From Onchidella celtica (Eukaryota; Mollusca; Gastropoda; Systellommatophora; Onchidiidae), in the NCBI GenBank assembly GCA_963931925.1, contig OZ007583.1, positions 16,810,548 through 16,874,547 of the forward strand: a stretch of 64,000 nt of DNA, written 5' to 3'. A program made the position numbers and the translations under genes. Within the stretch, counting starts at the first letter, position 1, and each line of letters opens with the position of its first letter. The notes beneath the pieces were generated by a model. The model did not search any database and was not told the DNA's origin. It worked only from the letters and a program-made list of their open reading frames with translations. Positions 23,961-35,929 of the stretch are shown in pieces.

Positions 23961-25063
23961 ACCCTAAATGCAGGCTAGCCCTTTAAAATACGTTATAGTT
24001 GGCAGATCTTACAGTGGCATTTGAACTTACAGTACCAAACGTGCTAATATTTTCTCTTCAGAGTGGTCAGAGATTACAGTGGGGACCCAGCAGGGACTGA
24101 CACTGCTGATAAAGTCCACAGTGTCCACTTCATATCACTGAACCAGTACACTAGTAAGAAACTGGTCGGGAAGCCGTGTTTACATCTCGAACCTGAAGAG
24201 TGGCGGGTCAACAAAATCGTACGATCACTGTGTGACTTGCACTGCCCTATTACAAAATAGGACCGAACGTCACACGCCAATGTAGGTCAAATTCCCTTTT
24301 AACATCGTTTCACAGTAGAACAAAATCGTCACCTCTCACTAAAACTATAGTAATTGGCTTTGACTACTTTTCGCGAGAAGCAAAAGACTGTTTCATTTTG
24401 GCACAGCTGGTCTTGTGACGATGACTTTTAGAAAGTCTGTTATTTGATGATTTTTCGACGTAGGAGTCTGGAACCGAGATCATTCGATGCGGCTTTGAAT
24501 GTAGTTCAACGTGTATAAAAAATCGAATTTCGAATTCTTTAGTTACTACAGACTTGGTGAAAGGTGACAAAATGTGCTCTCTCTTCCAATCTGGGTTATG
24601 ATTTTGTAAGACCAACAGTTTCTTTGAAGTCATCACAAAACGTAGGCTGAACACAAAATAAAGCTGAGCACAAGGCGAATGTTTTCTCGTCTCCTGGAAA
24701 ATTATGTTTTCTAATACATAGTTACCTTCTTTTTTCGTAAAACGGCAGTACTGTACATGTATGCTCCCATGCTGGGTTCGGGAAAAGACGTAACGTGTTC
24801 ATTATGATTGCTTCATACACTGGAGCCACACATACGATACGTTTCTTTTTCTTTGTTTCGTGTAATAATGATACGTTCTAATGCGTCAACATGGTTTCTA
24901 GGACACTAGAAAAACTGACCTCCTTTTTTTTCTCTTCTTTTTCCTTTTCAGGCGCATGAACTCCATGAATGATGGAACAACACAACAAGTACCTACTTGA
25001 CACTGGCCTTGTCGCCATCTCTCTCTCTCTCTCTTTCACAATCATATTCTCTTTATTTCAAAC
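23961..25063. other. Gene-free stretch
   Basis: No supported exon and no family match found; a short (CT)n tract at 25017-25034. Confidence 0.4.
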
Positions 25064-25470
25064 CAGAGGTTCCCAATCTGGGACAAATTTTTACCCTTAG
25101 AGGCTCAATTTCGTCTACTCGGGGTCTACATTTGCTGATTCTGGATTTGTACATATTTCTTTTAATACCCGAATCCTGTTCATCACAAGTTGTTCATTAA
25201 TCCGTGAAACATTATTGTTGGTGGCTATTGCTATAGCTACTGCTACTTGAACTTTAAAATACGAACAAACAAATAATAGCATTTCGAAATTTCCCCCTTT
25301 TCACTTGCTTTATCATGGTAGAAGTGTAAATATACTCAAAATACCGAACAATACAGGGTAGCTTTTTTCTTCTGATATGGGGGGGGGGGGGGGGGGTGTG
25401 TGATAAATTTATTTTCGAAAAGTTGACAGGAGTAAACAGGCCCAAACAAAAAGAACACTGAGAATCCTTA
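25064..25470. mobile_element. hAT-type non-autonomous element (family M4), diverged copy
   Basis: It opens CAGAGGTTCCCAATCTGGG, aligned with the left end at 18654, and continues through shared motifs GCTGATTCTGGATTTG and GTTCATCACAAGTTGTTCAT to an 18-G run and a right arm that matches 19887-19948. The flanking octamers are TTTCAAAC (25056-25063) and TTTTAAAC (25471-25478), one mismatch. It lacks three of the four tandem units and the retro-tail found in copy 1. Confidence 0.65.
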
Positions 25471-25478
25471 TTTTAAAC

Positions 25479-26983
25479 CATCCACACGCTTTGAAGGTGC
25501 AATTACATGTAATTTCTTTGCAGTCAACCCAAATATCAAACCGTGAAACCGTGCATATCTATATAAATAAGAGCCAACCGCAAAACTTATGCCCAGAACC
25601 CCAAGACCAACCACAAAACATAGATGCGGTTTTCGTCCAAATTCATGAAAAATAATGTCCGCCAGTACACATTCGTATTATGCTCAGAGTGGATAATTTT
25701 TTAAACTGAGCCATACTTTTTCAACGCCATGTTTTATAGTCTAGAATTCCCTTTTTTTTTTCACATCTCTGTTTTATTTTATTTTTTTAATTATCTTCCG
25801 CTCTTAATGGGTTCAACGAGTTTGCAGAGTTTAGCTAGATCTAGTAATATTTTTCACACAACAGTTTCTAGCACAAAATTAAGAATGCCCGAATAATCGG
25901 ATCAAGTGTAAAGCCAAACCAGACACTTAAACATAGGACTAGGTGTACAGTCAGCTGCATGTTACATTTTAATGTTGTATTCGAGGTGTAGCGTCTCAGA
26001 TTAAGTTTCTGTCCGTTTAACTGCTTAATTAATACATTTTCCTTCTTTTCTGCTGCAGCTTTAGCACTGACGATACCAAAAATGCGTGGCATTAAACGAA
26101 TATTTACCCAAGACTGAACAGCATACGCTTATGAGACAAACACAAAAGTTACACAAAGTGTAAGTCAAGAGCCGTTAACTTACTAGTTTTGTGCCCCAGC
26201 CATCTATTTGTAGACTTCGGCTACGACGAATCTCGTCAGAGCGCGAACTGACCCAGGTCTCAGATCCCCTGCCAGGCTTACAGCTCGCTGGTCATTTACC
26301 CCTCTACTGATACCTTATCTATTCTCCCGTGCTACGGCAAAAGACTGTATAAGCCCAAAACATAATTTTGCAGGAGATAAAAAAGACATTTCGTATTACG
26401 CTCGGCTTTACTCCTTGTTAAATTTCCATTTTGTGATAACTAAAAGGAACTATTTAGTAGTACAAAATTATAGCCGGCAAAACCCAGATAGAAAACTAGA
26501 GCACATTATTTTCATTCCATACAAATAATGATGTTTAAAGCTTAATTTGATCTAGATTGGCATATACGGTCTTTTGTCGTCACGTGGCAGTATTCAGGTT
26601 TCGCCCAGACGTAATCCACAATCTCCCACTTCCCTTTAAGACAGTTCTAGAGCCACTCTACCAAATAACGCGCTGGACCTCTTGCCTTAACCCTATGGTA
26701 AACAATGTTCCTCAACTTTTTAGAAAATATTTTTCCGAGGCCTTTCCTGGGCTATTAAAATGTTCAACTCCAAGGCCACTTATATGCAAGAAAAGGGATT
26801 CATTTACTTTTGTTCAATTTTGTTTTCACTTTTTAAATGAATTCCAGGGCTATTCCATCACTTCCAGGACTTTCCCAGGGCTTTTCCAGAGATGCCCTGG
26901 AATTCCGCGGCCTGATGTGTTGACAAATTATTATCCTGCCCAGTCTATCTCAATTTGAAATTTGACTTAATGTCCTTTTAAAA
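25479..26983. other. Gene-free stretch containing repeat R6
   Basis: Nothing coding is supported. About 26340-26600 belongs to dispersed repeat R6 (also near 30870-31065 and 33290-33575). 26700-26910 is rich in CCAGGGCT/TTCCAGG motifs of the kind seen in degraded hAT ends, but I could not delimit an element. Confidence 0.4.
26340..26600. repeat. Dispersed repeat R6, copy 1
   Basis: Ordered matches to 33290-33575 and 30870-31065: an AAAAGACnGTAT start, then TTCCATTTTG, then CTAGATTGGCATATACGGT followed by a CGTnACnTGGCAG-like end. Non-coding. Confidence 0.5.
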
Positions 26984-27815
26984 CTGTGACTCTCAAACGG
27001 CAGGCATTTGGCATCCAAGCGAGGATTTTCACATCTAAAGGGAGGTATTTTAGATAGAGCTGAGGGGGAATGAGGGAGGAAATCAAACAAAAGTTCATTG
27101 ATCCTTTGAAATGAGGATTTAAGTCATGAGTTTTGACTCTGAGTTTGGAGAAAGAACGACGACATGATAACGGTCACATTGTGCAAGAAAAAAGCAGAGA
27201 GTATGTATATATAGAGAGACTAAGAGAGGTTTCACTATTGGTCCATTTGCACTGTGGGACACTGGCGGCTCTGCGAAACTATTGTTAGCATGGAGTGGAA
27301 AGTAGGCCGCAGTGGTAAACAATACCCGTTTGTGCATTTCCATGGGGCGTAAGAGCTTACAAACGGCTCTAAATAGTTTCAGTCAGCCCCAAGATATGAA
27401 CAAACCACACTTAACATACACTATCTTTGTTGAAGAAGGTCTCTTTCAATTATTCAATTTCTTGTTTACCGCAAGCAGCGACCTAGTTTCACGATTTGGC
27501 GGAAGTGAGAGCTCTCTATACGTCTATACTCTCTGGAAAAAGCAAAACGATACACAGGATACAATACACTGATGGGTCAGACGGAGACAGTACCAGAAGC
27601 GCACAGTAACCACCAAAACCTCATGGATTTCTTTAATTATTGCACGGCAAGTAATAAAGAAATCTAGTTTCAAAAAATGGTTTAACGAGTTGCCACTGTG
27701 AAAGCATAAATAATAATGACGAAAAAAATATCTATAATTATGATAAATCAAAATGAGGGAGGAATGGGGAAATCTAGGATCGCAGAGGGAGGACTGTGAA
27801 CTCTGAGAACCATGG
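26984..27815. mobile_element. hAT-type element with 8-bp target duplication
   Basis: The left end CTGTGACTCTCAAACGG and the right end, complement CCATGGTTCTCAGAG, resemble the common hAT terminus CAGTGGTTCTCAAAC. The octamers outside are TTTTAAAA (26976-26983) and TTTTAAAC (27816-27823). The 832-bp interior holds an R3 fragment (27128-27200) and no transposase frame. The termini match only partly, so confidence is moderate. Confidence 0.55.
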
Positions 27816-27954
27816 TTTTAAACTAGTCAAATAATAAATGACAAATTGCTTTAAAACTGGCAGCCCGACAGCGCTGGCAATCTGTCATTGCATCACACCG
27901 ACCAATGAATCAACGATGTGTGTGCAAGTGCATTAATTATGTATCGACAAATTA

Positions 27955-28740
27955 CTACATTTCGCAACCTTAGGTCTTGTTTGTTCCAACTCCACTTTTT
28001 GCACTACTAAGAAATTCGACGTGACTACGTATTGTTGCTGTAGTTATTGTGCTCTAGTTAGGGGACCGTAGTACATTACACAGGAAGCAAACGGTGAGCA
28101 GTGAACACAAGGGGTTCATACAAGTCTTGAAAACTAATTTTAAGGACTTTTTAAGGACTTCCTAAGGACTCACAGAAAATAATTAAGGACCTGTGTGCCT
28201 GTGACCAAGAAATATTACAACTATACAAGTGGTGTGCAGCACTCATTGAAACGGAATGTTTCTGTATCCAGAGATCAAACATAATTCACTCTGAAAAAGA
28301 TCAGTTATTTAAAAGTACCAATTATCCAGTGTGCAACTGGAAGATTTGAATCTCAAATGTTTCAAGTGAAACACAAATTTTAAGGACTTTGGCATCATTT
28401 TCAGAATTTAAGGACTTTTTGAGTACCAATTTTTTTCTTTTATGAAAATTAAGGACTTTAAGGACTTATAAGGACCTCTGTGAACCCTGACACAATTCAA
28501 AATTAATTTCTCTTTTCTACTGTATAATGAGACTACTATTACCCACCAACAGCATCATCATAAGGGGTTAGAATAAATCGAAACTGTGAAACAGCTTGAT
28601 AAATGCCACAATGCATTTTAAATAAGTGTTAATGTGTGTAGTTGTTATACCTCTTCATATTAAAAGATCTTCATTTTTTTTTTTAAGAAAATGGAGATCT
28701 AAAACAAACAAGAACTAAGATTTGTCTGATGACAACGTAA
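27955..28740. repeat. Dispersed repeat R5, copy 1, split by a MITE
   Basis: 27960-28030 and 28560-28740 align with 31560-31860 (CTCTTGTTTGTT-like start; then GAACTGTGAAACAGCTTGATAA). The M3 MITE at 28111-28489 interrupts this copy, while the copy at 31560 is uninterrupted, so R5 was in place before M3 jumped. Confidence 0.6.
28111..28489. mobile_element. MITE family M3, copy in repeat R5
   Basis: A 379-bp unit alignable with 17819-18227 end to end, with GGGTTCATAC on the left and TGTGAACCCTG on the right. ACACAA lies directly outside both ends (28105-28110 and 28490-28495), though the left terminus has lost one base of the CA dinucleotide, leaving a one-base ambiguity in the duplication length. 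Confidence 0.78.
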
Positions 28741-29065
28741 GTTTTGCGACACTTCTTCGACTCGGAAGAATTGTGCAGTTATATTCCAAAGTCCCTGCCA
28801 GTGTTGTCTGTTCTTCGATGTCTAACTAGTTAAATTCAGCGGCTGCATATTAAAAGTGCAAAACAGCTTTTCTACCTCATCAGCAGCCCCATCGCGTCTC
28901 TTTTGTATTCTATCTCATGTCCCAAATCAATACGAACTCATTTGCTGTTGGCAATAAAATGTGTTTATCATCAGTGATGACATAAATAACACGTTACCGA
29001 AGCTTTCGCACACAGCGCTCTTCATATACATCTGGAGCTTTCTACAACATGGGCCTAACTAATTA
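28741..29065. other. No feature seen
   Basis: No gene or repeat recognised. Confidence 0.4.
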
Positions 29066-29434
29066 TGTGTTTTATTGCACTCTTCATAGCAATCATTGTC
29101 AGGTCAGACTAACCTGAAGTAGAAGTTATCTTTGACAACTTCTGAACTAACAGATCTGCAGGTGATGGCGGGAAAGACAGAAGGAGACAATTCAGAGTGT
29201 GAATGGTCAAGACCATGATCATTTCCTTTAAGACAAATTATCAGTATATCAAAAATAGTGTTTTATTACACTCTTCATGGCAATTCATTATCAGGCTAGG
29301 TTCTCCTAATGTTAAAAAACTGACAGATTTACGATTGATGGTAGGAGAGATAGAAAAGAAACAAAAAGGGAAAATTCAGAGTGTGAACGGCCCTGTGCAT
29401 GATCATTTTCTTAAGTCAAATTATCAGTATTAGT
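29066..29434. repeat. Tandem duplication, two units of about 185 bp
   Basis: Both units run from a TGTTTTATT(G/A)CACTCTTCAT start through CAGAGTGTGAA to GATCATTTnCTTAAG and AAATTATCAGTAT. They differ by several substitutions and indels. Non-coding. Confidence 0.85.
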
Positions 29435-30869
29435 TAAAGTGCCGTTCGTAGCACGAAATTTCCGCTCATACTTTTTGATTTTATTCGATGAAAATGCGAC
29501 ACTTTTTGTGGCTCAAAAAATGTGTAAGCAAATAATCTAAAAGACTGAATTCTGTCAAAATGTCAAAAGTTGTGGCATTTCCTAGAGTTGTATAAGTTTT
29601 GCTTACTTAGTTACGATGTTTCAGGCACTTACATAGTCACCCTCTGGGTCCGTTTTAGTAAAATATCAAGCGGTCAAATAACGGTTAAACCTAAAACAAT
29701 AATAATGATGATAATAATTATCTTATTACAAAGGACGTGAGACCTGCAATGTAATCATAAAAGGCTTTTTAATCGCTATGCCTTAAAATCTACAAACTAT
29801 TCTATTACGCAAAGAAAGAGTGCATATTTTAATAGGTCTTGAAGTTCACTACATTTTTAATACTTTCGTTGACTTTGAGCCACAGCAGGGCTGAACTGAG
29901 GAAAGCGTTCCGACACTTTGAGCCGGGGGGGGGGGGGCATTTTCTTGGAGGAGAATTAAAAAGTCTGACAGGAAATTTCGTTCTGCTCTTCAATTTACAC
30001 ACTGGTGATCGAAACTCAACTTCAAAAATCACATCTGTGTATTTCTCGAGTCAGCGGTGATAATCACCAGTGATAATAATAATAATAACAATAATTATAA
30101 AACATAACAATAATAATTAAATCTAAGAAACGTGTCGTCCACATCACTGCTAACGGTACAGAAGCAACCACTGATCTATGGAAGCAAAGTTTACCAAATA
30201 CCCAAAATTCCTTAACCAAAATTCCATCGTTCCACACTCTCCATCTCTTTTCCCACCACCATCTTTTGTTTTCCACACTGATGAAACCCATTTCCATAAG
30301 CCACGATCTGTTAACTTACATGTTCGTTGGAACTATCAGGCTGTCTCTGCTTTCCCTCTTTAAAAGTCATTCACCTGTCTGTGCCATGCGACACTTGCGC
30401 AATTATTTAAACTTCTGTTGACGAGACGGAGGTCCGGTAAACTTGTTTATTCTGTGGGTCAAGAACGACAAAGTAGAAGAGCTATTTTTGGCTTGTTAGC
30501 GCTGACTCAGCCTTCACCGGAACGGATAAGTTCCTTCCAACCCCGACCCCATTTTTCCCCCTTCTACTGCCGACCGCGTCAAGCACTAATGTTGGCAAAT
30601 CTAGTTTTTTTCAATGACTAACGGATAGGTCCGCGTCTGTCCTACTGTCCCCTCTCCCCCCTCCCTTTCCACTTACATGAATCAATGGTGGGAAGGACGG
30701 GCTTTCCGAGAATCCGGGTGCGTTTGGCACGTTTCTCGTCGTAAGACATAAAGGAACATCTATGGGTGATGAACACCGACAGGAAGTAAACAGGAGACAA
30801 GTTTCTGAATCACACACATGCACTGCCGTTCAATGAAAAAACACCGTAAGCGCCAAAAAAAAAAAAAAA
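29435..30869. other. Gene-free stretch
   Basis: No supported exon. It contains an AAT-rich patch near 30069-30120 and a G run near 29925-29937. Confidence 0.4.
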
Positions 30870-31065
30870 ACCAAATCTTGACTGGAGACAAAAGAACATT
30901 TCTAATCTTTGTTCAATTTCCATAACGTGCTATTAGTTGTATAAATTTATAAGACAGGTAGAAAGATAAGCACAGTTTCTTCTACAAAATCATATTAAAA
31001 AGTGAATTTAGTCTAGTTTGACTTATACGGTGTTTTTCCGTAACATGGCAGTGCAATATTGTTTC
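30870..31065. repeat. Dispersed repeat R6, copy 2
   Basis: Shares TTCAATTTCCAT, AAATTTATAAGACAGG-like and TTTTCCGTAACATGGCAGT blocks, in order, with the copies at 26340 and 33290. Non-coding. Confidence 0.45.
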
Positions 31066-31208
31066 CTTGTTTTTGTCTCTCAATGAACAGATCTTACTGC
31101 ACCTACACCTCGGTGGGCGTTCAGTGCCATAATCAAACGGTTTTACAAGTTCCGTGTTAAATCTTTTGTGTTGTTGTGTACAAGCATAAAAGTGTATTTT
31201 GTAAGTAC

Positions 31209-31209
<1 letters not shown>

Positions 31210-31293
<84 letters not shown>
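31210..31293. repeat. (AG)n microsatellite
   Basis: About 84 bp of AG repeat with one interruption near 31270. Confidence 0.97.
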
Positions 31294-31520
31294 AAGAGAC
31301 AGACAGACAACAGACGGATGTAAAGTAGCTAAATTATTATAAATAAACTCCGTTATTATTATGACTGAAAAAATCTATGTTTGTCAAAAGTTAAAATCAA
31401 CAAGGACAACAAATAAAATTTAAAAAAAAAAAAAAAAAAGTTGATCACTGGCGTTGTCATCGAACCGTGAGTCCATGTCCCACACGTCAGCCTCCTTTCA
31501 CCTCGAACGGCCGCCCACAC

Positions 31521-32156
31521 CAGCGGTTCTCAGCGGTTAAGGCCACGTTTCTCCCCTTCGCGATCTTAGCTCTTGTTTGTTTTAACAAGCTTTTTGCACA
31601 CCTGATAAATTCCACACTAAACGTTTCCGGCTTTGGTATTATGATAAGGAGTTCTAATGAATAAATCAGAACTGTGAAACAGCTTGATAAGTTCCATAAC
31701 GCATTTTAAACAAGCGTCAATGTGTGCCTCTGTTATACCTCCTCTGGATACTAAAAGACCCCAGGCTTTTCCGAAAATGGAGATAGAACAAATAAGAATT
31801 AAGGTTGCGTATTGCCATCCCAGATTTCTTCAGTTCCACACGCCACCCTCATTTTTATTTGTAGTCTAATTTTTTTTTTTTCACCATTATACTTTTGCGG
31901 TGGTAATTATTGAGAGAATTTAAACCAAAGACTTTAAATGCCTTTATTAATGACAGTCAAATGAAAAAAAAAAATCCTTACATCACTGGATCATAAAACT
32001 TCTGTCCGTCTGATTTAATGTCTTATTCTTTCCCAGTTTGGTAGATCTTCCCCTGACTGATATTTCATCCTCATCCTCCTCCATGGCAGAGATCCCTCTC
32101 ATTAGTTCTGAAACTCCTCCCCTGGGAGTCAAAATACCCCCCTTTGAGAACCACTG
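31521..32156. mobile_element. hAT-type element, degraded flanks
   Basis: The left end CAGCGGTTCTCAGCGG and the right end, complement CAGTGGTTCTCAAAGG, match at 13 of 16 positions. The flanking octamers GCCCACAC and ATCCACGG agree only in part, so the target duplication has decayed. It includes an R5 copy (31560-31860) and no transposase. Confidence 0.6.
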
Positions 32157-32717
32157 ATCCACGGCGTCTATTAAAATCCCACAAAACCACTTATTTTTCC
32201 TTGGGCATTTGAAGGTCAAGTTGCACAAGTGTGCTCCACATAAGGTGAAAACAGCTGACAAAAAATAATAAATTACACAGTAAACAAAACAAAAAACTGC
32301 AAGCACGTGATCTCCTATAAGGATGCAAGTGATGGTAAAGGGTAGCTTACACTCGGCACTCCTACCATGGCGTTATCCTTAGGTCAAGAACTTCCTTTAA
32401 TAAGGTCAACAAATTATACAAACACACACACATAAAAAATGGGGGGGGGGGGGGGCATACCTGGCTTCTTGTGGCGGTCATAGTGCATTATCATGGCGAA
32501 TATGAAAAGATGAAAACTATTTGGACACGAAACGAAAAACATGTCTTTTTAGCTGAAATTATCCTTTAAATCTATTTTCTGTAATTGTCTTTTCAGTGAA
32601 TTGTCTTTTTGCTCTCATTACAGCGTGTTTAGTTTTAAATTGTACAGCACCAACGGCTTATTTTAAATGGGAAGTTTATGCTGTATGGGGGTGCACTAGA
32701 ATTACCATTATTATTAT
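32157..32717. other. No feature seen
   Basis: No gene recognised; a G run sits at about 32439-32454 and a short (AC)n at 32425-32432. Confidence 0.4.
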
Positions 32718-32743
32718 CAGCAGTAGTGGTAGTCGTAGTGGTC

Positions 32744-32779
<36 letters not shown>

Positions 32780-32848
32780 ATGGTGGTGGTAGTAATAGTA
32801 GTGGTAGTCGTAGTAGTAGTAGTACTAGTAGTGGTGGTGGTGGTGGTG

Positions 32849-32892
<44 letters not shown>

Positions 32893-33020
32893 GGTGGCGG
32901 TGGTACTAGTAGTAGCAGTGGTGGTGGTGGTAGTAGTAATAGCAGCAGTAGCAGTAGTAGTAGTATAGTCGTTGTAGTAGTAATAGTAGTAGTGATAGTG
33001 GTAATAGTAGTAGTACTGTA
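32718..33020. repeat. (GTA)n/(GGT)n compound trinucleotide tract
   Basis: About 300 bp of GTA, GTG and GGT triplets in all phases, giving poly-Val, poly-Ser/Gly and poly-Leu frames. These are not proteins. Confidence 0.95.
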
Positions 33021-33289
33021 CAGTGTGATAAATGGCAGATTATGATCATTTAAATGTATCAAACACCTACGGCGCCAAGCCTACCAGGCCGGTCTTACAG
33101 AAACGTTCTTAACAGTTACGCTATGTATCTCAACGAAGGCAATGGAATAGTGGTTTTGAGACAAATAAAAACAAGCCATGTTGCCCTGACTCTGCAAATC
33201 TCAATGGAACAAAATAATGATCACTGCGCAGCTGCTGTACCATGCAAGCCGTCATGTAATATAGTATTGAAATATAAGAATTAACATCT

Positions 33290-33575
33290 TCCAAAAGACC
33301 GTATGAGCCAAGACATAATATTTTGCCGGTGAGGCAATAAGCAAGTCTCTTTTCACTCTACAATATTCTTCGTTCAATTCCCATTTTAAGATGACCTAAA
33401 GAAACCATCAGTTATACATAAATACAACCCATAGGAAAGATAAAGCGCGCGTTCGTTCTATAAATAAACTCACTTGAACTTGACTTAGATAGGCGCAACG
33501 TAAACAAATGAACTTGACCTAGATTGGCATCTATGGTTGTTTTTTTTGTGTGTGTGTTTTCGTAACATGATAGAA
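33290..33575. repeat. Dispersed repeat R6, copy 3
   Basis: Aligned in order with 26340-26600 and 30870-31065; the segment CTAGATTGGCAT near 33521 and TTTTCGTAACATG near 33556 are the clearest anchors. Confidence 0.5.
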
Positions 33576-34120
33576 ATACCCCCCCCCCCCACGACCTCAC
33601 GTATGAGGTGTTATGCATTTTCCGTTGAAAATATTTTTTAACTAACCAATGTGAAATAACCTACCATTGGCACCGGAAAGCTAACTGCAGTGGTAACGTG
33701 CCATGGAAACCCCCTGACCACTACATCAGCTTTCTGATATAAAGGTGTGTGACAATGTATAATAAAAGTTATAAATGAGCAGAGTAGCCCAGCTTTGCCC
33801 AGGCTTACAGGCAACTTGATTGACATTATTACCTTATTCATTTAATAAAAACATACCAATTAAATACTAATTAAAGTTACATTAACATTTACATACACAT
33901 ACACACACAACCAGCCAAAAGTCCAACAGACTAATCTGGACACATCTCAATAAAAAGTCGTGTTCTTGTTCTTCCGTTTCACTGCACCACTCATGGCAAT
34001 TAAAAACTGCTTTGATGCCCCACTGCTTGGTTGGAAATATAAGAAAGAAATACATTTTCTTTAAAAAAAAAAAAAATCCACTATTTCGTTTTAAGCTAAT
34101 TTTCAATGGCGTCTTGTGCT

Positions 34121-35323
34121 GGGTTGTATGACATTTGGAGCACTACTGCATATCAAAGAAAGCCGTCATGTGATATTTGGAGCACTAAGTTAGTTCAAAG
34201 AAAGCTGGCATGTGACATTTGGAGCACTAGCATCTGGGCTGTGATTTTATCGAGTAATCCTTAATCAACCTGTTGTCTACCGATTACTGTACGAATATTT
34301 TGCAATAACTTGCGGTGGGTACCACAGGGATAGAAAGTTTCTTTATAGGCCTAATACACTCTCCGTCAGTCAATTCCAGATGTATAGAGACTAGTTAACG
34401 TTGGCAAAGTGTTGTGTTGGAGCGTTTAACTTACAAAATTATTTTGATATTATTTGGATATCAGGATATATTAGAATCCAAATAATTATGGATTATTGTA
34501 AGCATAACTGAACAAAGAAACATATGTTAAATAGTCCATATTTATTCAACGATCGGTTTTATATTTCACATTTTTTGCGTTAAAATCTTAGAGCCGTGCG
34601 CGTTATGAATATTTTTTTATTTTTTTAAATAAACATTTTCCCGTTGCGTTTATACAGGCTTGGGGCTGTCTCGTGAAGCGGGGTGCATTAAAAATGTTTA
34701 TTTCATTGTTGTTTTTCTTCTTTTTTTTGGTTTATTATTTTTTTTAATAACTGGTTGAACAAAATAGATAATCTACACGAGACTTCACACTGTGGTCAAA
34801 GGCCTAAGGGAAGAATAAGCTTCGTGGGACCCAACAAAAACAATAGGACAGTTTTGTGGAGTTAATTTGACACAGAGATGAGAATCGCCAGAAATGCCAC
34901 AAACAGTGGCCATGGACAAGGACAACAACAACAACAACAACATTAGTAATAATAATGATAAAATAATAATACCTGTAATAATAATTTAAAATAATAATAA
35001 TAACAACAACAACAACAACAACATCATCGTCATTATTTATAGACCAGCCTTTTTTCACCTAATTCATGATGATGATGATGATGAGCAGAACTAAATTTTT
35101 TGAGTGTAAAAGAGAGAAATTTTTTGATTTGTGACTTGATGTTGATATGAGTCTGTGAAAATGTAATCGAATACCAGCGGTATAGGTGCGCCAAATATCA
35201 TACTGAAATTTTATCAATTTTTGGTAGTGCCCCAAATGTCATACTGCAATTTGACCTAGATTTAGGCAGAGCTCCAAATGTCATGTTTTAAAAGTTTTGG
35301 TGCTCCAAACGTCATACTACCCC
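34121..35323. mobile_element. DNA transposon remnant with subterminal motif arrays
   Basis: The two ends are inverted repeats: GGGTTGTATGACATTTGG on the left and the complement GGGTAGTATGACGTTTGG on the right, each followed by AGCAC. Inside the left end the motif TGACATTTGGAGCAC occurs three times (34129, 34170, 34213 region). Inside the right end its complement occurs four times (35190-35315). The interior has no transposase but several AAT/AAC tracts. TTAA lies just outside the right end (35324-35327) but not the left, so a piggyBac link is only a hint. Multiple subterminal transposase-binding motifs are known from several DNA transposon groups. Confidence 0.65.
34920..35045. repeat. (AAC)n and (AAT)n trinucleotide tracts
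   Basis: Alternating AAC and AAT runs inside the 34121-35323 element. Confidence 0.9.
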
Positions 35324-35587
35324 TTAAAACAAATAGATTTTTATGAAAATGTTGGTATGTAACCCTATCATATTCATAAAAAAAAAATAAAAAAATTGGG
35401 GTTTACTACTTCTAAACCAAGCTGTACATGTATATTTTAATGATTATTTTCATTAATTATTACTAGGGGTCTCACAGATCCGTAGCCCAGGGGCCTATAA
35501 AATCGGCCCTGCTAGATCTACGTCATCAGCACTGTCTTCAGTGGGGAGCCCATAAATATTCAAGCTGACTCTTATCTCTAACACTGA

Positions 35588-35589
<2 letters not shown>

Positions 35590-35631
<42 letters not shown>
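35590..35631. repeat. (AC)n microsatellite
   Basis: About 42 bp of uninterrupted AC repeat. Confidence 0.97.
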
Positions 35632-35633
<2 letters not shown>

Positions 35634-35634
35634 G

Positions 35635-35929
35635 GAAATCTGTGGGGGTCCCGGCCAGGCTTAAAACAAAGTTAGGAGCAAAGTCCTGAGTTCGAAACGA
35701 TCCCTTGCAGAGGGACTCGCAATAGCTTAGTGGCCCTTTTCTTGAGAGTTGAAACCTGTTGTTTTGTTTTTTTTAATTGTGCTAGTTCTTTTTCCAGAGG
35801 AAAGGTTTTTAAAGACAATTGTTTTTTCTTTCCGTTTCTAATTCTCTTATGATTTATTCTAACGTTTCTTACTGTTTCTAACAGGGAGCTTTGCACCATA
35901 TTTTTTTCAAAAATATTTTGCCACATATT
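35635..35929. repeat. Repeat A, left copy beside the duplicated block
   Basis: 35780-35929 is repeated at 38121-38270 with about two or three differences over 150 bp, so the second 2.2-kb block is bracketed by direct repeats. The wider sequence (from 35635) resembles diverged copies at about 43440-43690 and 44430-44650, so A belongs to an older dispersed family. Non-coding. Confidence 0.85.

Noticed and set aside
32596-33062. Poly-Val, poly-Ser/Gly and poly-Leu frames
   Set aside because: They arise from the GTA/GGT trinucleotide tract in every frame.
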